Positions 37,601-46,912 of a DNA stretch of 64,000 bases are shown piece by piece. The stretch's first letter is position 1; the number at the start of each line of letters is the position of its first letter. This DNA is from Globodera rostochiensis. Its lineage: Eukaryota > Nematoda > Chromadorea > Rhabditida > Heteroderidae. The DNA lies in the NCBI GenBank assembly GCA_018350325.1, contig JAEVLN010000012.1:1075991-1139990 (forward strand). The letters are read 5' to 3'. Position numbers and translations under genes: made by a program. The notes beneath the pieces are model-generated. The model made no database searches. It saw nothing but the letters and a program-made list of their open reading frames with translations, and was not told the origin of the DNA.

Positions 37601-38535
37601 GGATTTGGAAATGCGGCAGATGGCTGTAAATTGGCATTCCCCCCCCCTCCGGTGCCATATAATCCAGTCACAATGTTCGGCACGAGCCGGCCGGCCGGGG
37701 TCGACTCATTCTGTGAAAATCCAATCCAATTTTGTCATCGCTGCCCCCCCCCCCCCCATCTTCAGCAGCCACTCACTCCCCCCCCCCCCCGGGGAATTAG
37801 CAAAACGATGACCACCCGACCGACCAGCACAAAGAATGGAGACGAACAGAAGACGGGGGGAGGGGGGGGGCACAACACCAAATTCAATCCAATTATCTTT
37901 CTTCTCTCTCTGAATCTCTAAAATCAGTCAAAAAAAATGCAAATTTTGCATTGTCAAAATTTAGGGGCCCCAAAAAAATTATGCAAAAATTGACGGGGGC
38001 GGGGAATGGTCAACAAACCCCCGGCGGGGACGGTGAATGCCGTATTTATTTATCCCGTTTTATGAACTGTCGAATTTTGGGTGCCGGAATGCCGGATTCC
38101 AGAAATTTTTGGGTCGAAATACCAGATTTCCGGGCATTTTGTGAGCCGGAATGCCTGATTCCAGACTTTTTTTTTTTGGCACCCGGTTACCTCCCTGGTT
38201 TGTACGGCTTGGGAAGCGCCTTCAATTCTCTCTCTCTCTCTCTATTCGCGCGCATATTTGACAACGAGAAAATCTCGACGGACGGGGCCGGATGGATGGC
38301 ATTGTGCCAACGGCTCTCCCACCTGTTGCTGCTGCTTTTGTGCCGCCACAATCTTCGGCTTAGCCGCCACCGCCGTGTCCACCGCCAGCGCCAGCTGCTG
38401 AAGCCGTTTCAACGGACTCATCGACTTTTGTTGCTGTTGCTGCTGGTTCTGTTCCCAGATCAGCCCGCTGGCCACACGGCACCAGTTCACTTCCGGCACG
38501 TCCGCCAGCAGAATGGTCACCTCAAATGGCGGCAT
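22688..38535 (-). CDS. Large Gln/Ser-rich protein, unrecognised (gene B)
   Basis: About fifteen exons over 16 kb join with consistent phases. ATG 38535 opens MPPFEVTILLADVPEVNWCR (exon to 38323); then blocks from about 32904 (SNKRIPLGSTAAVTVAAP), 32307 (ATFDDGVQQQQLILPDQSLL), 31309, 30361 (FEKPKSLFEEQMQRQAIELR), 30047, 27846, 26724, 26361, 25842, 25369, 25062, 24594, 24372 and 22937, with TAA near 22688. The product is about 1500 residues. Non-repetitive islands: RRLDQMIDQARYRHNQHRNK and FKEAIDYLDHIFEDFQRE (helical, near 27710-27830), AIDALVAELELNTTDT (near 24790), KLNPSKVDAMARMFNKHSTN (near 24080), and NFYDNVQNIRSRRRTSPG (near 23440). The rest is polyQ, polyA and Ser-rich, like a cytoskeletal or signalling scaffold, but that is only an impression. 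One intron donor is GC (exon end 26180). The first intron is 5.4 kb. An in-frame stop precedes ATG 38535 and no acceptor is seen there. Confidence 0.65.
24613..24700. repeat. Dispersed GAGAATCTCG repeat
   Basis: The segment with AAGGACTTAAGGACCGAT and two GAGAATCTC words is approximately the reverse complement of 62026-62100. Fragments also occur near 32400-32500, so it is a dispersed family. Confidence 0.5.
25949..26085. mobile_element. TAGGGTTG-family MITE with 8-bp target duplication
   Basis: Ends TAGGGTTGATC and GTGCCAACCCTA are inverted, with repeated GTCGGGGATCGG inside. Flanking octamers ATTTGATT (25941-25948) and ATGTGATT (26086-26093) match at 7 of 8. It lies in an intron of gene B. 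Confidence 0.75.
29723..29811. mobile_element. TAGGGTTG-family MITE
   Basis: Terminal inverted repeats TAGGGTTGAGCCCC and GGGGCTCAACCCTA are perfect. The interior carries GGCCTCCCCGACC and CCCCGACATGGCCAACC, the same words that form the tandem array at 39594-39905. Flanking octamers (TCGTTAAC, GTTTTAAC) agree at 5 of 8. Confidence 0.75.
29845..29910. repeat. Partial copy of the GAGTCTCG element
   Basis: GAGAGAGTCTCGGTCTCGAG followed by GACCCGAGAAAAGTCTCGAG resembles the element at 63261-63420, but only one side is present. Confidence 0.45.
30903..31037. mobile_element. CAGGGATGTAAC-family element (degenerate)
   Basis: The left end CAGGGATGTAACTG and right end GGTTACATGCCCATG are imperfectly inverted. 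The interior has repeated GGAATCCGG/GTCCGGAA words shared with elements at 38080, 40188 and 41143. No clear target duplication. Confidence 0.5.
31322..31915. repeat. 27-bp satellite, about 19-20 units, in a gene B intron
   Basis: Each unit contains TTGATCATATTTAAAATGG and then TAATTATA. Most units are identical; a few carry AAAAAGGG or AAAAAAGTG variants, and these variants recur at intervals as if longer blocks were copied. The 5' side has a separate duplication of CAATCAATAATATTTAGTGG. Confidence 0.95.
33526..33665. repeat. Three-copy tandem repeat with CAGCAG core
   Basis: GAGTGTCAGAACCAACAG recurs at about 33532, 33583 and 33636, followed each time by CAGC/GTAG and a G-rich spacer. Confidence 0.8.
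34140..34215. repeat. Palindromic TTAGGCCTAA cluster
   Basis: TTAGGCCTAAGCC, TTTAGGCCTAGGCCTGATG and GATCCCTAGGCTC lie within 75 bp and are mutually complementary. GGGCCTAGGCCTAGACC near 62297 is a related fragment. Probably a small fold-back repeat. Confidence 0.4.
34880..35110. repeat. G-rich tract with GGGGAGCTACCCC-like repeats
   Basis: About ten G-runs of four or more bases alternate with AGCTACCCC words. The G-strand could form G-quadruplexes. Six-frame ORFs here are artefacts of composition. Confidence 0.7.
37040..37318. repeat. Purine-rich 28-29-bp tandem array
   Basis: Units of GGAAGAAGCTAATGGAGG plus GAGG(A/G)GGAAAA repeat about nine times, with an alternating A/G variant suggesting a two-unit higher-order repeat. 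Confidence 0.9.
38060..38200. mobile_element. CAGGGATGTAACC-family element, one end recognisable
   Basis: The right end reads GCACCCGGTTACCTCCCTGG, and the interior holds repeated GGAATGCC(G/T)GATTCCAGA words shared with 40188-40324 and 41143-41217. The left terminus is not defined. Confidence 0.45.
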
Positions 38536-38691
38536 TTTTCATTCATTTCCCATTATTAGAGCAGCCAACGTTCGGAGGTGCCACGGACCGGACCCGGGGC
38601 CCATCCCCTGGAAGGCTTTTTATGACGGCGCTTTAGCACACCGGTGTGGCACTTAAAATGTTGGCCCTCCGGCGCCATCCGCCGCGCTTAA

Positions 38692-41600
38692 ATGGCCAAC
38701 AACAGCCAACTCACCGCCACTTGCTTCTTCTGTTCCTTCCACACAATGTTCAGACGGACCGCGGTTGTGGCCAATTTGGCACTTTTGCAGCGTAGCTGGA
38801 CACACATTTTTTTGGGGGCACTGAAAATGCTGTTATTAGAGACATTTCATTTCGATCGGACGCCCGCCTCTCTCTCACTGATCAGTTATCGATCGGTGGC
38901 CCCCTCTCTCTCTCACTGATCAGTTATCGATCGGATGACCCCCCCTCTCTCTCACTGATCAGTTATCGATCGAACGGCCTAGTTATCGATCGGATAGCCC
39001 CCTCTCTCTCTCACTGATCAGTTATCGATCGGATGACCCCCCCTCTCTCTCACTGATCAGTTATCGATCGAACGGCCTAGTTATCGATCGGATAGCCCCC
39101 TCTCTCTCTCACTGATCAGTTATCGATCGGATGACCCCCCCTCTCTCTCACTGATCAGTTATCGATCGAACGGCCTAGTTATCGATCGGATAGCCCCCTC
39201 TCTCTCTCACTGATCAGTTATCGATCGGATGACCCCCCCTCTCTCTCACTGATCAGTTATCGATCGAACGGCCTAGTTATCGATCGGATAGCCCCCTCTC
39301 TCTCTCACTGATCAGTTATCGATCGGATGGCCCCCCCCCCTCTTTCTTTCTCGGTGATCAGTCAGTGTGTTCACCTTTTCTGCACCAATGTCTTTTGGAT
39401 GCCAAGACGGAGACGGCGTTTGTTGCTCAACGCTTTGTCCAGCACGGCTACCGAACACACGCGCTGTTGCCTCGGGCGCGCAATGGATTTGATCATTTTG
39501 AGCACTGTGGCGGTCGGCGATTGACTGAAAACATATCATTTGAAAGTGATCAAAGACAGAACCCGCGCAAACATCGTTCTGATTAGGTGCTCCCCGATCC
39601 CCAATCCCCGACCACCCCGCCGACCTCGATCCCCGACATGGCAACCCCGGCCTCCCCGTTCCCCGACATGGCCAACCCCGGCCTCCCCGATCCTCGACAT
39701 GGCCAGCCCCGGCCTCCCCAATCCTCGACATGGCAAACCCCGGTCTCCCCGTTCCCCGACATGGCCAACCCCGGCCTCCCCGATCCTCGACATGGCCAGC
39801 CCCGGCCTCCCCGATCCTCGACATGGCAAACCCCGGCCTCCCCGTTCCCCGACATGGCCAACCCCGACCTCCCCGAACTTCCCCGCCCCCGAGGGGTCGG
39901 GGAGCAACCCAAGTTATGATTATTGGGCCAGGATTTTAAAGAATGGAGACTGTGCCAAAAACGCCACGGACCCTTTGGCGCCCCGGACGGAGATGGCTGC
40001 GTTGTGCGTTTGGCACAGTCGGTTGACAAACGCGCCCTCGCATTTGTTTGCCACACGGCCGGGCGTCAACATTCGGGTGGAGGACACGCGCAGCACCGGC
40101 ACCGCCCGGTGGACGTGCAGCGTCGACTCGCTGGCCGCGCGTCTAAAAAGTGCCAACAATGGAAAGAGTTTCCTCTGGTGCGTGCCAGGGATGTAGCCGG
40201 CCGGAATTCCGGCTTCCATGGAATCCACCGGCATGCCGGACCCCTTTCCGGAATTCCGGCTTCCATGGAATCCACCGGCATGCCGGACCCAAAAATGTCC
40301 GGAAACCGGCATTCCCATCCCTGGCTGCGTGTACACGTCTACCGAATGAGGTGTTTGTTGTGGCTGATGCACCGGTCCTTCATCGACCGTTGCCATGTGC
40401 CGGGCACCGGGCGCGGCCCGTCGTCGATGGACGTCTCCGCCAGCGCGGACAACGATGCGCAAGACTTTTTGGCCACTCCGCACAGTTTCCGTTGCAGCAT
40501 TGACTGGGGACGGAACTGAACCAAATTACCCTCAAATCTGTGCCGTTCCAAAGATTTTTGTGCCATCATTGAATTCTTGATCAAATTTCAGTTCTCTCAA
40601 ATCCACCAGATCCGTGCCATTCTTGCCTGGACAACGGCGTTGTAGTTGCCGTCCTCCTCCGCCTCCGCCTTGGCTTGTGGCACCTTCTTTGGCGGCTTCG
40701 ACGGTTGCGTTGGCGTTGTCGGAGGCGTTGTTTTGTTGTTGTTGCTGGTGCCGTTGTTGTTGGTCAACAACCGCTTGACCAACGTAAGTTGTTGCTTCTT
40801 CGGTGGTGCCGTCGTTGTCGTCTCCGGTCGCGCCTCTTTTGTGACGCCGTCCACGCCTCCGCTCGTTTTTGGCGATGCCTTTCGCTTTGCAACAGTGCCG
40901 TCGTTGTTTTGCGTCGTTGCTGAACTGCTTGCGCTTGTTGGTCGTTGCTGCTGCTGCTGAGACGCTGTTTGTGTTGCGAGTTGTTTCTGAGTTCAAAATT
41001 GCAAAAAAATCATAACATAAACAATGATCATGAAAACATGATCAGGATGAGAGGGAAACAAATTTACTTATTGTTCTGAACCGGTCAAAATTGATTCTGA
41101 TCATCTTCAGACTGATCATCAAAGATCGTGCGGTGCACCAGGGGCTGTAACCGGATTCCCACACCTTATTGGGTCCGGCATTCCGGATTTTTTTGGCATC
41201 CGGTTACATCCCCCTGGTGTGCCCGGGCCTGAACACCAAAAACACTGTTGTTAAGTCGGCGACGCCGGTGGTTGTCGTCGTCTTCCTCTTCTTTGCCAGC
41301 TTTGGACTCTCTTTGGCACTTTTCAGTGCCGTCGGCGTTTTGCCGTTGCCGTTCACCAATTGGCCATCGGCGGCATCCGCCGGTAGCCGCGGCGCCTCAG
41401 CAGGCGGTGGCGACAACGTTTGCTCATCCGTCGAGCCGGGACGAGGCGTGTCGCCGCTGACGCTGCCCTCCTTCACCACGGACAGTCGTCGGGAGCCGCC
41501 ATTGCCGAGCGCCGTCTCCACCAGACTCATTGGACGCTCTCTGCACAAAAAAAAAATGAATGGAGGTGTGATGATTGATCACTCTGATCAGTCAATTAAT

Positions 41601-44600
41601 TGATCAATTCAAAACGAAAGGATCTTTTTGTCATTTAAATGATCACAGTTGATCATCAACTTAATTTGATGGTGACCAGAAGAGGAATTAGACGATAATA
41701 AGACCAATTAAAAGTGATCAGAGGGAAAAGTCGGGGATCGGGGGTTGCCGGGGTTGAAAGGTCGGGGGGTCGGGGCATTACAAATTGTCGGAGTCTGGTG
41801 AAGGCACTTTCAGGGACGTCGGCGGGGATTGATTCAAAATCGTCGGGATTTTCGGGGTCCGGGTGTTAACCCTACTTAAGGTTGTCGGAATCCCCGAATT
41901 CCCAGGGCATATTTATTAAATTGGGATGTGTTGATTTCTGAGAATTTGTGCCAAAATCGACGGCACTCTTTTCCCTCCGCCCGCCCGCACACACTTTTTT
42001 CGGCCGACAGCCGCCTGCTGCTTTTCCATGCTTGGCAACAGGTCGTGCGTCACCGCGGTGGTGGCGCGTCTGTTGAGCGACGGCATTCGTGCCAACAACA
42101 GCGAGGCGGATGCCGCCGCGGACGACGACAATGCCGTTGTTGAGCCGGAGGAGGATGGCACCGCTGCCGATGGATCAGAGGAGGAGGAGGAGGAGGAGGC
42201 GGCGACGGCACTGGTGCCACCGCCGCCGGTCGGCGAAGAGATCGATCGCAGCGAAGCGGGCGCTTGACCTTCCGCCATACGCTGCCGGAATTTTGCGACC
42301 GTGGCACTCTGACGGAACAAAATGCCAAAAATCCAAAAAAAAAGTGTGCCAAATTGAAAACTTGACGACGACGCACTTTGTCTAGCGCGCCGGGCTCGCT
42401 GACGTAGCATTTGAGCGCGGCAATTTGTTGTGCCAACTTTTGTTCAGCCTCCAGCTGTTGCTGCTCAACGCTCGTCCGTCGGGTGGACTTTGCGGCGGCG
42501 AGCAGACGCATTGTGGAGTCGTACGGTTCGGTAGGCAATCGATGGGCACTGCGCCCCTCCTGGGCATCCCTGTCAAAAATGCCATGATTTAAATTTTAAA
42601 ATGCCAAAAGCGTTCCCCCCTCCCTCCTCCAAAAGCGCCCTCCTAGGCGCATCCCTCTCAAAAATGCCATGATTAAATTTTACCCCCCCTGGGCATCCCT
42701 GTCAAAATTATGCCATGAGTATTTTGCCAAAAGCTTTACCCCCCTTCCAAAAGTGCCCTCCTAGGAATCCCTGTAAAAAATGCCATAATTTTCTAAATGC
42801 CAAAAGCCCCCCCCCTAAAGGACCTCATTCGTTGCGCATCGGCCAATTTTTGTCGCCACGGTCGCTCAGACTTTGGGATTGGCCTCGGCGTCAGCGTGGT
42901 GACCGGCGACGTGACGGAGGAGGAGGAGCGCGACATGGACGGCGATGTGACGCATTTGCTGAAAATGGGAAATGGCACTTTTTGCTGAAATTAAAAAAAG
43001 GCGGCCATCAGAGTTCATGCAAGTACTGCTTGCAAACCCTGCAGGGTGACTAGTCCAAAGCATGTTCAGCAGCATCAGTTTTTGCAAGTACTGCTTGCAA
43101 ACCGTGCAATACACCACTACACAAAGGAGGAGGGGGGGGGGGGGGGGGTAGGGAGAAAAAGTGGGAGAGCTTTGCCCCCCTCTTCACGCCACACAATGCA
43201 ACGGGCGGGGGGGGGGGGCGTCCTCGCCGCCACGTTCACCCGTCCTCCGTCCATCTGCCCGTCCGTCCTCCTCCTCCACCTCATCCTCTCCACCACTTCA
43301 CGTTCACACTGACTGATCCATTCATCCCCCCCCCCCCACACAATTCTGGGAAGAGAGAAAAACAAAAAAGCAAACAATGCTTTTGCGATCGGTGGGTGGA
43401 TTATGCGGGGACGGGGAGGGGGAGGGGACGAAAAGTGTTGGAAAGAATAGATTTGCGTGGGTATGGCGACGACACAGCACACACATTGTGCGATACGTTA
43501 CGGGGGGGCGGGGGATGCACATTTTTGGAAATGCCGAAGGGGTCGATTAACAACAATTACTATTTCTGATCACTGATCCTGATCACTTCACTTTTCGCGA
43601 TTGATCAACACTAATTGGATAAGTTAAACGATCGGAGGGCAGCTTCAAAGGAAGTTATGATCAGAAAAACGCACTCAATTGATCAGCAATTCAAATACCC
43701 TTCCAAAAAAGGCACAATGCGAAAGGGTACGCCAATCAAAGCCAATTTTAATTCAATAACAGCTTACTTTGTCGATGTTGGCGAAACATTTGACAGAACT
43801 GCGGGCGCCATGGCGGAGGTTGAAGCGAAAGCGGCACGAACATTGCTCAACAAAGTGCTGGCCGAAGACGAAGTTCGGCTGCTGGGCGTTGTCGAATGGT
43901 CCGTTACTGTTACAAATTTACCGTTTAATTTTTAAAAAAATGTTTTCCCTAAAGTCTCTGATCAAATGATCAGAATTTGATCACTTATCCCTAAACACTC
44001 TGATTCAAATGATCAGAATCCGATCGCAGATCAGGTTCTCCCTAAACTCTCTGATTCAAATGATCAGAATCCGGTCTAAGAAGTTCCCTAAACTCTCCGA
44101 TTAAAATGATCAGAATCCGATCACTGATCAGGTTTACCCTAAACTCTCTGATTCAAATGATCAGAATCCGATCCTGGTCACTCACTGATCAGGGATCATC
44201 AGTAAAACAACAATTCGCATATTCACCGGTGTGCCGTTTGACGGGACGCAAATTTTGCCGGATGTCCATCAGAGTGGCGCGCGGCTGACTGATGCCGCCA
44301 CCGCTGTAGCTGATCGGTCGATACGCGACAATCGTCCGCCGTAACGGTTCGGCAGCCGCCGTCGCCGCTGCCGTCGTCTGTCGCGACGATTTGAACGCAC
44401 CGCCGCTGCTGCTGCTGACGGAATGCGAGACGGCACGCGCACTGCTTGTCGTCGGCGACCCGTTGTTGAGCAACGATGTGCCGTAGCGGGAGTTGCTAAA
44501 ACATGGCCAACATGTTTTGTTTGTTTTCTTTGAGCGGATGTTTTGTCTTTTGTGACAATACGCCAAAACACTTGTGACTGTACGCCAAAAAAGGTGATGA

Positions 44601-45470
44601 CAGTATTTAGACAAATTCAAGCAGTCTGTGTCGCATTGTTCCAAAATTGATCAGTTTTTTTTTGCTCAACAGAAGGAAACTGATCAGAAACAAACGATAC
44701 ACTCTACACTCCGGTGTACACAAATTTCAACAAAACCCGTACGCTCTGATCACGGTGCCGTCATTGTGCGGCCGACTGGTCGATGCCGCGCGGTCCGAGG
44801 AGCGCAGTTTTGCGTAGCCACCAAACGGCGACTGCGCCCGCGGCGGCGGCACGGCTGAGCAAGTGGACGCCGCCGACGAGGAGCAAGTGGAAGTGCCGCT
44901 TGTCTCAAACGCATTGGCCAACCGACTCGTCCGGTAGCCGGTGCCGCCTGTCGGACGTGCCCAGCGTATCGAATTCCAGCTGATCACAAAATAGAAGGAT
45001 TTCAAGGACGCGTTTGATCGGGGTTACGGGTTTCAAGGACGCGTTTGATCGGGGTTACGAGTTTCAAGGACGCGTTTGATCGGGGTTAAGGATTTAAAGG
45101 ACGCATCAAAATTTAAATTCTCTCCGAGAAGTTCAAGACGTTTTGCTCCTCCGCCCTGTGCAGTTACTGCTCTCTCACCTCGTGCCGGCAAGTCCGGTCG
45201 GCTCCAGCGACGTGCTGAGCCGTGCCCGGCTCACTGACGGCGGCGGCGGCACAGTGCCACCGGCTGCCGCTGGTGCCGACATGGCCATCCGGCGCCCGCC
45301 GATGTCCCACAGCACCTGGGCACAATAATCCCGATGCCGCTGGTGATGATGATGATGGAGTTGTGGACGAAATCGGCTTAATCGACCGCTGGCGGCGGCG
45401 GCGCTGCTGATACTTCTTCGACCCGCCGCTGAACTGCTCGCACTCCGTCGTCCGGCCGTGATGCTCACGC
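38692..45470 (-). CDS. Large Ser/Thr-rich protein with conserved-looking C-terminal domain, unrecognised (gene A)
   Basis: Exons chain in phase on the minus strand. From 45470: a Ser/Ala-rich start (an internal MAMSAPAAAGGTVPPPP, near 45283, may be the initiator). Then SWNSIRWARPTGGTGY (44980), NSRYGTSLLNNGSPT (44495), VTDHSTTPSSRTSSSAS (43907), SERPWRQKLADAQRM (42980-42830), LPTEPYDSTMRLLAAAK (42565), SATVAKFRQRMAEGQAP (42310), ERPMSLVETALGNGG (41542), KQLATQTASQQQQQRP (40983), FRPQSMLQRKLCGVAKKSCA (40516), RAASESTLHVHRAVPVLRVS (40142), QSPTATVLKMIKSIARPRQQ (39523) and APKKMCVQLRCKSAKLATTA (38821). It ends KKQVAVSWLLLAI with a stop at 38692, unless the GTGAGT there is a donor. The last 250 residues are not low-complexity and look like a folded domain; I cannot name it. 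One donor is GC (exon end 40627). The 5' end is uncertain. Confidence 0.6.
38868..39345. repeat. About 97-bp satellite with TGATCA and CGATCG palindromes
   Basis: A unit containing CACTGATCAGTTATCGATCG, GAACGGCCTAGTTATCGATC and CCCCTCTCTCT repeats a little over four times inside an intron of gene A. Later units are nearly identical. Confidence 0.95.
39588..39910. mobile_element. TAGGGTTG-family element with an internal tandem expansion
   Basis: Outer ends GTGCTCCCCGATCCCC and GGGGTCGGGGAGCAACCC are inverted. Between them a subunit of about 31 bp (GACATGGCCAACCCCGGCCT plus CCCCGATCCTC) recurs about eight times. It lies in an intron of gene A. Open frames through it on both strands (Pro/Gly-rich) are artefacts. 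Confidence 0.7.
40188..40325. mobile_element. CAGGGATGTAGCC-family element in a gene A intron
   Basis: Ends CCAGGGATGTAGCCGG and CGGCATTCCCATCCCTGG are imperfectly inverted. Inside, GGAATTCCGGCTTCCATGGA is duplicated (40201 and 40251). TGCGTG flanks both sides with a small offset. Confidence 0.65.
41143..41217. mobile_element. Short CAGGGGCTGTAACCGG element
   Basis: Ends CCAGGGGCTGTAACCGGAT and ATCCGGTTACATCCCCCTGG are inverted, enclosing only about 35 bp. Directly adjacent to a gene A exon (3' of it on the minus strand). Confidence 0.65.
41715..41880. mobile_element. TAGGGTTG-family element, one clear end
   Basis: GTCGGGGATCGGGGGTTGCC at the left and GGGGTCCGGGTGTTAACCCTA at the right, with GTCGGGG words between. 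The left terminus is eroded. Confidence 0.45.
43946..44190. repeat. About 50-bp tandem repeat with TGATCA core
   Basis: CCCTAAACTCTCTGATTCAA followed by ATGATCAGAATCCGATC recurs five times with small differences, inside an intron of gene A. Confidence 0.9.
44997..45106. repeat. About 35-bp tandem repeat, 3.5 copies
   Basis: TTTCAAGGACGCGTTTGATC followed by GGGGTTAC(G/A) repeats; the last copy is degenerate. Confidence 0.9.
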
Positions 45471-45627
45471 AAATTCAGCAACGACGACGACGCGGCAAAG
45501 GGCAACAGTTCTTCGAGCAGTTCTTTTCACAGTTTTTATTACCCAATCAATTGATCTGAAATGGAACGCGTAAAATAAACTTTAAAAAGTCAAAAAAGTG
45601 TTCGAATATGACAATAAACCGTATTTT

Positions 45628-45770
45628 TAGGGTTGGTCCCCGACCCCGGGCCTCAAAATTGGGTTGTCCCCGATCCCCGACATGACAACCCCCGGCCTCC
45701 CCAACATTCCCGCCCCGAGGGGTCAGGGAACAACCCCCCGAGGGGTCGGGGGGACTAACCCTAATCCTAC
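45628..45770. mobile_element. TAGGGTTGGTCCCCGAC element
   Basis: Ends TAGGGTTGGTCCCCGACCC and GTCGGGGGGACTAACCCTA are inverted. Interior shares CCCCGACATGACAACCCC words with the 29723 and 39588 copies. No target duplication is visible. Confidence 0.65.
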
Positions 45771-46032
45771 TTATTTTATATTATATTTTAATAAAATTGT
45801 AAAAATTGTTTTGCGCGCATAGACTTTGTGCATTTGTTATTCTGCTGCATTTGTGCGCGCGAATATTTCCCCCACTTTTTTGTTCATCCCATCGAAAATG
45901 TACACATATCCCCCCCCCCCTAAAAGATCGTCTCGTCGCTGCAAAAACAAGGATTGATGCGCGATCAAATGTGTCCACCACCCAACGCCACAAAAATCCA
46001 TTCATTCCCCGCCCCCCCCGTCCATCCCCGTG

Positions 46033-46340
46033 GGGGACGGGGGGGGGACAGAAGAAGATGGAGGAGGATAAAGAAGAAGATGATGACGTGAAGTGAACAG
46101 AAGAAGATGGAGGAGGATAAAGAAGAAGAAGATGATGATTAACAGAAGAAGAATTGGAGGATGATGAAGAAGGAAGTGAACAGAAGAATGGAGGATAAAA
46201 AAGGAAGTGAACAGAAGAATGGAGGATGAAGAAGAAGAAGAAGATGATGACGTGAAGTGAACAGAAGAATGGAGGAGGATAAAGAAGGAAGTGAACAGAA
46301 GAATGGAGGATAAAGAAGAAGATGATGACGAAGTGAAATG
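46033..46340. repeat. GAAGAAGATGGAGGA purine array
   Basis: Irregular tandem repeats of GTGAACAGAAGAATGGAGGA and AAAGAAGAAGATGATGA. It generates Ser/Phe-rich shadow ORFs on the minus strand. Confidence 0.85.
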
Positions 46341-46912
46341 ATGCACACCGCCCGTCCATTCGCGTCATCCAAAACCATCCGTTACATCAGCTGCCTGCAG
46401 CAGATAATTGGTGGTTGTTGTGGGGGGGGGGGGAGAACATGGAGACGGGACGGCGGCGTACATCAAATGAACGCGCTATGATTATGCTGCTGGGTGATGA
46501 CACTGATCAAAAGCTTTTGTTGGCTCCCCCCCCCCCCCCCGCCCGCCCCGGGGGGTTTTTGGCCACAAATCGCGCGCGGGCGTGCCCCACGCGTTTGGGG
46601 CGTGCGCAAAAGGCCTTTTGGACTGGAAGAAATGACGGACGGACGGACGGTTTTTGCGCTCTAAAATTGGGGTTATTAAATGCTGAAGGAGAGAAATAGG
46701 GGAAGTACGCGTCCCCGGGGGCACCAATCGGTTGCAATTTTTGTGTTCAACTTTGGCGTGTCAGTGACGGAGTTTAAATCACTGCCCGAAGGGCAATTGG
46801 GCCGATGGGAGGGGGGGGGGGGAAATGTGGGCCATAAAATTGGAAGAAAACAAACAATGCGACGGGAGCGGGGACGGGCAGGGTAATGTGATGGTCGCGA
46901 GTCATAAAATTT

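Larger units (their letters stand above)
32905..38322. other. 5.4-kb first intron of gene B
   Basis: No exon could be placed here. It is dominated by simple sequence: G-rich tandem GGGGCTACCCC-like tracts (34880-35110), C-runs (35127-35147, 35499-35512, 35636-35652, 37387-37411), CAGCAG runs (36190-36212) and purine arrays. Start codons and open frames on both strands are compositional. An overlooked small gene cannot be excluded. Confidence 0.5.

Noticed and set aside
39540..40196. Collagen-like Pro/Gly ORFs on both strands
   Set aside because: They are translations of the 31-bp tandem array in a MITE, open in several frames because the repeat lacks stops.
43768..43935. Plus-strand helical ORF (AEVEAKAARTLLNKVLAEDE) at 43615-43935
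   Set aside because: The minus strand gives a Ser/Thr-rich exon (VTDHSTTPSSRTSSSAS) whose splice signals and phases chain exactly with both neighbours of gene A.
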